From assembly GCF_903915725.1 (NCBI RefSeq), contig NZ_CAIWTY010000050.1, forward strand, positions 1-47,930: a stretch of 47,930 nt of DNA, in the 5' to 3' direction. The translations under genes and the position numbers were made by a program. Shown here piece after piece: positions 45,030 through 47,930 of this stretch (position 1 is its first letter; each line of letters starts with the position of its first letter). The notes beneath the pieces are model-generated. The model saw only the letters and a program-made list of their open reading frames with translations. It was not told the DNA's origin and ran no database searches. Source of the stretch: an uncultured Rhodopila sp. (GTDB lineage Bacteria; Pseudomonadota; Alphaproteobacteria; Acetobacterales; Acetobacteraceae).

Positions 45030-46490
45030 ATGGCGCGCCGTCCGGGGGCCGTCACGCGGGAGCGGCGGCTGCAGGCGGTCAGCGCCTATCTGGATAAGCC
45101 GGATGCGCTGGCGGCGGAGTTCGCCGCGGGCGAGACCACGCAGCGAATCCGCACGTTTTCCCAAGCCGCACCGGACGATCTGGTGGCGGCTTTGGACCTG
45201 CTCGGGCGGGTGAAGGGCGCCGCCATCGTCGTGCACGGCCCGCGCGGCTGCGCCGCCGCTTTGGTGGGGGCCGCCCCGGAGGCCCATTGGGCGGTCACCG
45301 GCCTGGACCAGCGCGACACCATCATGGGGTCGGAGGGCGTGGTGGAGCGCGCCGTGCTGGCGCTGGTGCGCCGGCACAAGCCGTGGGCAGTGTTCGTGGT
45401 GACGACTCCCGTGGTGGCGATCAATTCGGACGACGCGCGCGATACGGTGCTGTCGCTGACGGACGAGCTTGGCATTCCGGTGCAACTGGTGCGCACCGAC
45501 GGGTTTCGCTCCCGCGTCGCGGCAACGGGTTTCGATGCGGCGTGCCAGGCTCTGCTCAATCTGGTGCCGCCGGTGGCGGAGGCGACGCAAGACGACCTGG
45601 TCAATGTGGTGGCGCGCGATGCCGCCGGGGCGAGGGCGGCGGCTGCGCTGCTCGCCGATGCCGGGCTGGAGGTGAACGTTCTGCCAGCGGGGGCGGATGC
45701 CGAGGGGTTCGCCCGCGCCGCCCGGGCGCGCTTGAGTATCTGTATCGATCCGGACGCGACGATGGCGTTCGCCGCGGGATTGGAAGCGGCGCACGGCGTG
45801 CCGGTGCTGCGCGCGGGCTTGCCCATTGGCCTGGCGGCGACGCAACGCTGGGTGGACGCTGTCGCGGCGGTCGAAACCCCCGTCATGGCGGGCGAAGGCC
45901 CACCATCCACGCCTTGCGGTGTGGGGATCGACGAAGGCGTGGATGGCGGGCCTGCGCCCGCCATGACGAGGGGGTGGAGCAAGGGCGTCCCCTCCAACAG
46001 AGTTGCTGTTCCGCATCTGGTTCTGCAGGGCGTCCGTGTGCATTTGGCCCTCCCGGCCGATGCCGCCTTTGCCGCGGCCGAACTTGTCGCAGAACTGGGG
46101 GGCGTGGTCGCCGGGCTGAGCGTCAGTCATATCGACAGCACCCACGCCGGCGCACTCGACGCATTCACTCGGACGCACCCCGGCGTCACGTTGCACGTCG
46201 CCGCCGGACAGCCGTTCGAACTCGTCAATCTGCTGGCGAAACAGCGACCCGACCTGTTCGTAGGTACGCCGGAGCTGGCCTCCCTCGCCGCGGCGGCCGG
46301 TTTCCCGGCGGTGGGGCTGACTCCGGACGCCCTCATCGGCTGGCGCGGTGCCACGCGGCTGGCGCAGCGGGCGCGGGCTGCTCTGACCAATCCGGCTTTC
46401 GTCCGGCGGCTGTCGGCCGCGCCGTCTCCCTATGCTGCCGGGTGGCTGCGCCGCAGCGCCGACTGGCACGTCAAGCAGGAGGTCCGCTGA
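45030..46490 (+). CDS. NifD-like subunit with in-frame REP insertion (Mar D-like)
   Basis: 486 residues. Nitrogenase component-1 fold by context and by IVVHGPRGCAAALVGAA (C74, the equivalent of the NifD GPxGC P-cluster cysteine) and VFVVTTPVVAINSDD, where the NifD/K ttC...GDD cysteine is replaced (here TTP). Other Cys are 172 and 239, plus 296 within the insert. Residues 284-313 (VMAGEGPP...GGPAPAMT) are encoded by a REP-like palindrome at 45882-45966. The C-terminal half (HLALPADAAFAAAELVAELGG) is another Rossmann-like domain. Starts 1 base after NifH-like; ends overlapping the next gene (TGATG). Confidence 0.78.
   Translation: MARRPGAVTRERRLQAVSAYLDKPDALAAEFAAGETTQRIRTFSQAAPDDLVAALDLLGRVKGAAIVVHGPRGCAAALVGAAPEAHWAVTGLDQRDTIMGSEGVVERAVLALVRRHKPWAVFVVTTPVVAINSDDARDTVLSLTDELGIPVQLVRTDGFRSRVAATGFDAACQALLNLVPPVAEATQDDLVNVVARDAAGARAAAALLADAGLEVNVLPAGADAEGFARAARARLSICIDPDATMAFAAGLEAAHGVPVLRAGLPIGLAATQRWVDAVAAVETPVMAGEGPPSTPCGVGIDEGVDGGPAPAMTRGWSKGVPSNRVAVPHLVLQGVRVHLALPADAAFAAAELVAELGGVVAGLSVSHIDSTHAGALDAFTRTHPGVTLHVAAGQPFELVNLLAKQRPDLFVGTPELASLAAAAGFPAVGLTPDALIGWRGATRLAQRARAALTNPAFVRRLSAAPSPYAAGWLRRSADWHVKQEVR
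45882..45966 (+). repeat. REP-like palindrome inside a coding sequence, family A copy 4
   Basis: GTCATGGCGGGC at left and GCCCGCCATGAC at right with inner arms CCATCCACGCCTT and AAGGCGTGGATGG. It is a nearly intact palindrome, translated without stop in the NifD-like frame, adding about 30 residues. The whole ORF stays open through it. Confidence 0.85.
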
Positions 46491-47788
46491 TGGCACGTCC
46501 GTTGGAAAGCCCCGGCGCGGGATGCGCGCTGCATGGCGCTTTGCACTGCGCGACCGCGGTGCCGGGGGTCGTGCCGATCCTGCATGCGACGGCGGGATGC
46601 GCGGTGCAGGCGCATCTGAATGGGGCAGCCGCGGGCTGGGGCGCCCCGGACCGGTTCGGTGGACTGGCCGCTCCGGCGTGCAACGTGTTCGAGAAGCAGG
46701 TCGTGTTCGGTGCCACTGCCCGGCTGCGCGAGCAAATCAAGAACACCGTCAAGATCATGGATGGCGGCCTGCACGTGGTGCTGACCAGTTGTGCTACCGA
46801 GATGATCGGCGACGACGTGCCGGCGATGGCGAAGGAGGCGCGCGACCAGGGGTTTCCCGTGCTGTCGATCGATTCCGCGGGGTTCCGCGGCAGTTCGCAT
46901 GACGGGTATGTGCTGTTCCTGAAGGGCGTGCTGGCTCAGTTCGCAGAACCGGTGGCTGAACGCGACCCGCTTCTGGTCAATCTGCTGGGCATCGTGCCGC
47001 GCCAGGATGCGTTCTGGGAGGGCGACCTGGCCGAGTGGGCGCGCCTGCTGGCCGGTATCGGGTTGCGCGCCAATCCGGTGTTCGGGCCGGAGGGCGGGAT
47101 CGATGGGCTGCGCGACCTGCCCCGTGCCGGCAGCTCTCTGGTGGTGTCCCCGTGGGGTCTCGAGGTCGCCCGGGCGCTTGAAAAGGATTTTGGTGTGCCC
47201 TGGCTGGAAACCGGAGGGTTAACCGTGGGTGCCGTCGCCAGCGGCAGCCTGTTGCGCGACCTCGCGGCGCGGCTGGACCTGCCGGGTGAACCGGTCGAAG
47301 CCTTCATCGCGGCGGAGACCCGGCGCGAGGATCACCACCTCGGCCGGCTCGCGGACGTCTATTTCCGGCATGATCTGCAACGGAGTTTCGCGCTGGTCAC
47401 CGGCAGCCTGCACGCGGCCGGCCTGGCCGGTTTCCTGACCGGGACGCTGGGCTGGTTGCCGTGCCTGATCGTGGTCGCCGACGGTCCGCCGGAAGCCTCC
47501 CGTCCGGCGCTGCGGGAGCATCTGGCCGCGCTGACCGAAGGCTACGACACGCGCGTGCTGTTCAGCGAGGATGCCGGGGAGATCGAGGCGGCGATCGTGG
47601 AGGGCGGTGCGGAGATCGTGCTCGGCCGCGCGCTGGATCGCGGGGCGGCGGATGCCCTTGGCGTCGAACTGGTCCAGGTCGCCTTCCCGGTAGCCGATCG
47701 GCTGGTGCTGGATAAGGGATTGTCGGGGGTGCGGGGGGCGGTCACGCTGATCGAGGAGATCGCGCGGGCGGTGCTGGCGGCGGGCTGA
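46490..47788 (+). CDS. NifK-like subunit of the nitrogenase-like system (Mar K-like)
   Basis: 432 residues. Cysteines follow the component-1 pattern: C12 and C20 (GCALHGALHC), C37 (HATAGCAVQAH, as in GPxGC), C64 (APACNVFEKQVVFGATARLREQI) and C101 (TSCATEMIGDDV, as in NifK ttC..eviGDD). The VVFGATxRLxExI segment is typical of NifD/E/N/K. Translation is coupled to the NifD-like gene (one-base overlap). It holds all likely P-cluster-like ligands, whereas its partner holds few. The stop TGA is followed directly by an IS end. Confidence 0.85.
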   Translation: MARPLESPGAGCALHGALHCATAVPGVVPILHATAGCAVQAHLNGAAAGWGAPDRFGGLAAPACNVFEKQVVFGATARLREQIKNTVKIMDGGLHVVLTSCATEMIGDDVPAMAKEARDQGFPVLSIDSAGFRGSSHDGYVLFLKGVLAQFAEPVAERDPLLVNLLGIVPRQDAFWEGDLAEWARLLAGIGLRANPVFGPEGGIDGLRDLPRAGSSLVVSPWGLEVARALEKDFGVPWLETGGLTVGAVASGSLLRDLAARLDLPGEPVEAFIAAETRREDHHLGRLADVYFRHDLQRSFALVTGSLHAAGLAGFLTGTLGWLPCLIVVADGPPEASRPALREHLAALTEGYDTRVLFSEDAGEIEAAIVEGGAEIVLGRALDRGAADALGVELVQVAFPVADRLVLDKGLSGVRGAVTLIEEIARAVLAAG

Positions 47789-47930
47789 CATGTAAAAGTA
47801 TGGACTTGATCTGACGGTCGGGTCTCCGCCGTGGTGGGTGTCCGACGAATATCTCGTGTCGCTGATCACGCCGCTTGCAGCAATTTCTCCCTCGCTACCG
47901 GTAGCGTGTCAATGAAGGTCTGCATCGGCG
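47789..47930 (-). mobile_element. Insertion sequence end, truncated by window edge
   Basis: The sequence from 47792 (TGTAAAAGTATGGACTTGA) looks like the terminus of an IS; similar GTCAGATCAAGTCC ends are typical of IS481-like elements (from memory). Only the first 140 bp are in the window. It follows the NifK-like stop codon immediately. Confidence 0.6.
47866..47930 (-). CDS. C-terminal end of a transposase (IS481/IS3-like), partial
   Basis: Reading leftward from the edge: PMQTFIDTLPVAREKLLQAA then TGA at 47866-47868. The TPMQTFID-LP-A-EK motif is characteristic of the C-terminus of IS481-type DDE transposases, from memory. Only the last 20 codons are present, so the rest lies beyond the window. 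Confidence 0.7.
   Translation of the reverse strand, partial: PMQTFIDTLPVAREKLLQAA

Noticed and set aside
44703..46496. 597-residue reverse-strand frame opposite the NifD-like gene
   Set aside because: Shadow of the real operon, with Arg/Pro-rich composition and no motif.
44153..47788. Reading the last three genes as chlorophyllide a reductase BchXYZ
   Set aside because: The iron protein has NifH-like motifs and lacks BchX's N-terminal extension, subunit lengths are shorter than usual BchY/BchZ, a radical SAM gene precedes them, and no other bch gene is in view. Automatic annotation may still call it BchX-like.

Overview
The window is high-GC, densely coding DNA from an alphaproteobacterium. 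The best guess is order Rhodospirillales, near Acetobacteraceae. This rests on the proA-nadD-rsfS and rpsT/dnaA gene neighbourhoods, dense GTG starts, a soxBDA set, a sorbosone-type dehydrogenase fused to cytochrome c, and a nitrogenase-like operon of the kind known from purple non-sulfur relatives. No 16S rRNA or tRNA was seen, so the taxonomy is inference.

Left part (1-17 kb): a transglycosylase/SPOR lipoprotein with an unusual cysteine-rich tandem repeat, a beta-hydroxyacid dehydrogenase, a soluble histidine-kinase-like ATPase, a DUF6502/DUF5666 pair, a FitAB-type toxin-antitoxin module flanked by direct repeats of the rsfS 3' end, then rsfS, nadD and proA, cstA-ybdD, a pair of unrecognised conserved-looking genes, and a cold-shock gene with small neighbours.

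Middle (17-31 kb): a decayed zone holding a second gene-3'-end duplication (from the sarcosine oxidase gene), a MITE-like inverted repeat and a twice-broken small gene. It is followed by soxB-soxD-soxAG, where the gamma subunit is fused to alpha, and a divergent GMC oxidoreductase. A 204-bp palindromic element overlaps the dnaA stop codon. Then come dnaA, rpsT, a cation efflux gene, an OFA-type MFS transporter and small exported proteins.

Right part (31-48 kb): lipocalin, and glyQ and glyS separated by an antitoxin and a complete VapBC module, then ppdK, an orphan modA, a 40-residue lipoprotein, a sorbosone dehydrogenase-cytochrome c fusion and another PIN-toxin module. The window ends with a four-gene operon: an atypical radical SAM protein followed by NifH-like, NifD-like and NifK-like proteins. 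Its order matches the methylthio-alkane reductase operon (marBHDK), with no nitrogen-fixation or bacteriochlorophyll genes nearby. The operon carries a REP-like palindrome between genes 1 and 2 and a second copy inserted in frame inside the NifD-like gene. An IS end starts directly after the last stop codon. This operon is the most interesting part of the window.

The accessory layer consists of three complete PIN toxin modules plus one orphan antitoxin, two families of palindromic repeats and two gene-3'-end duplications.
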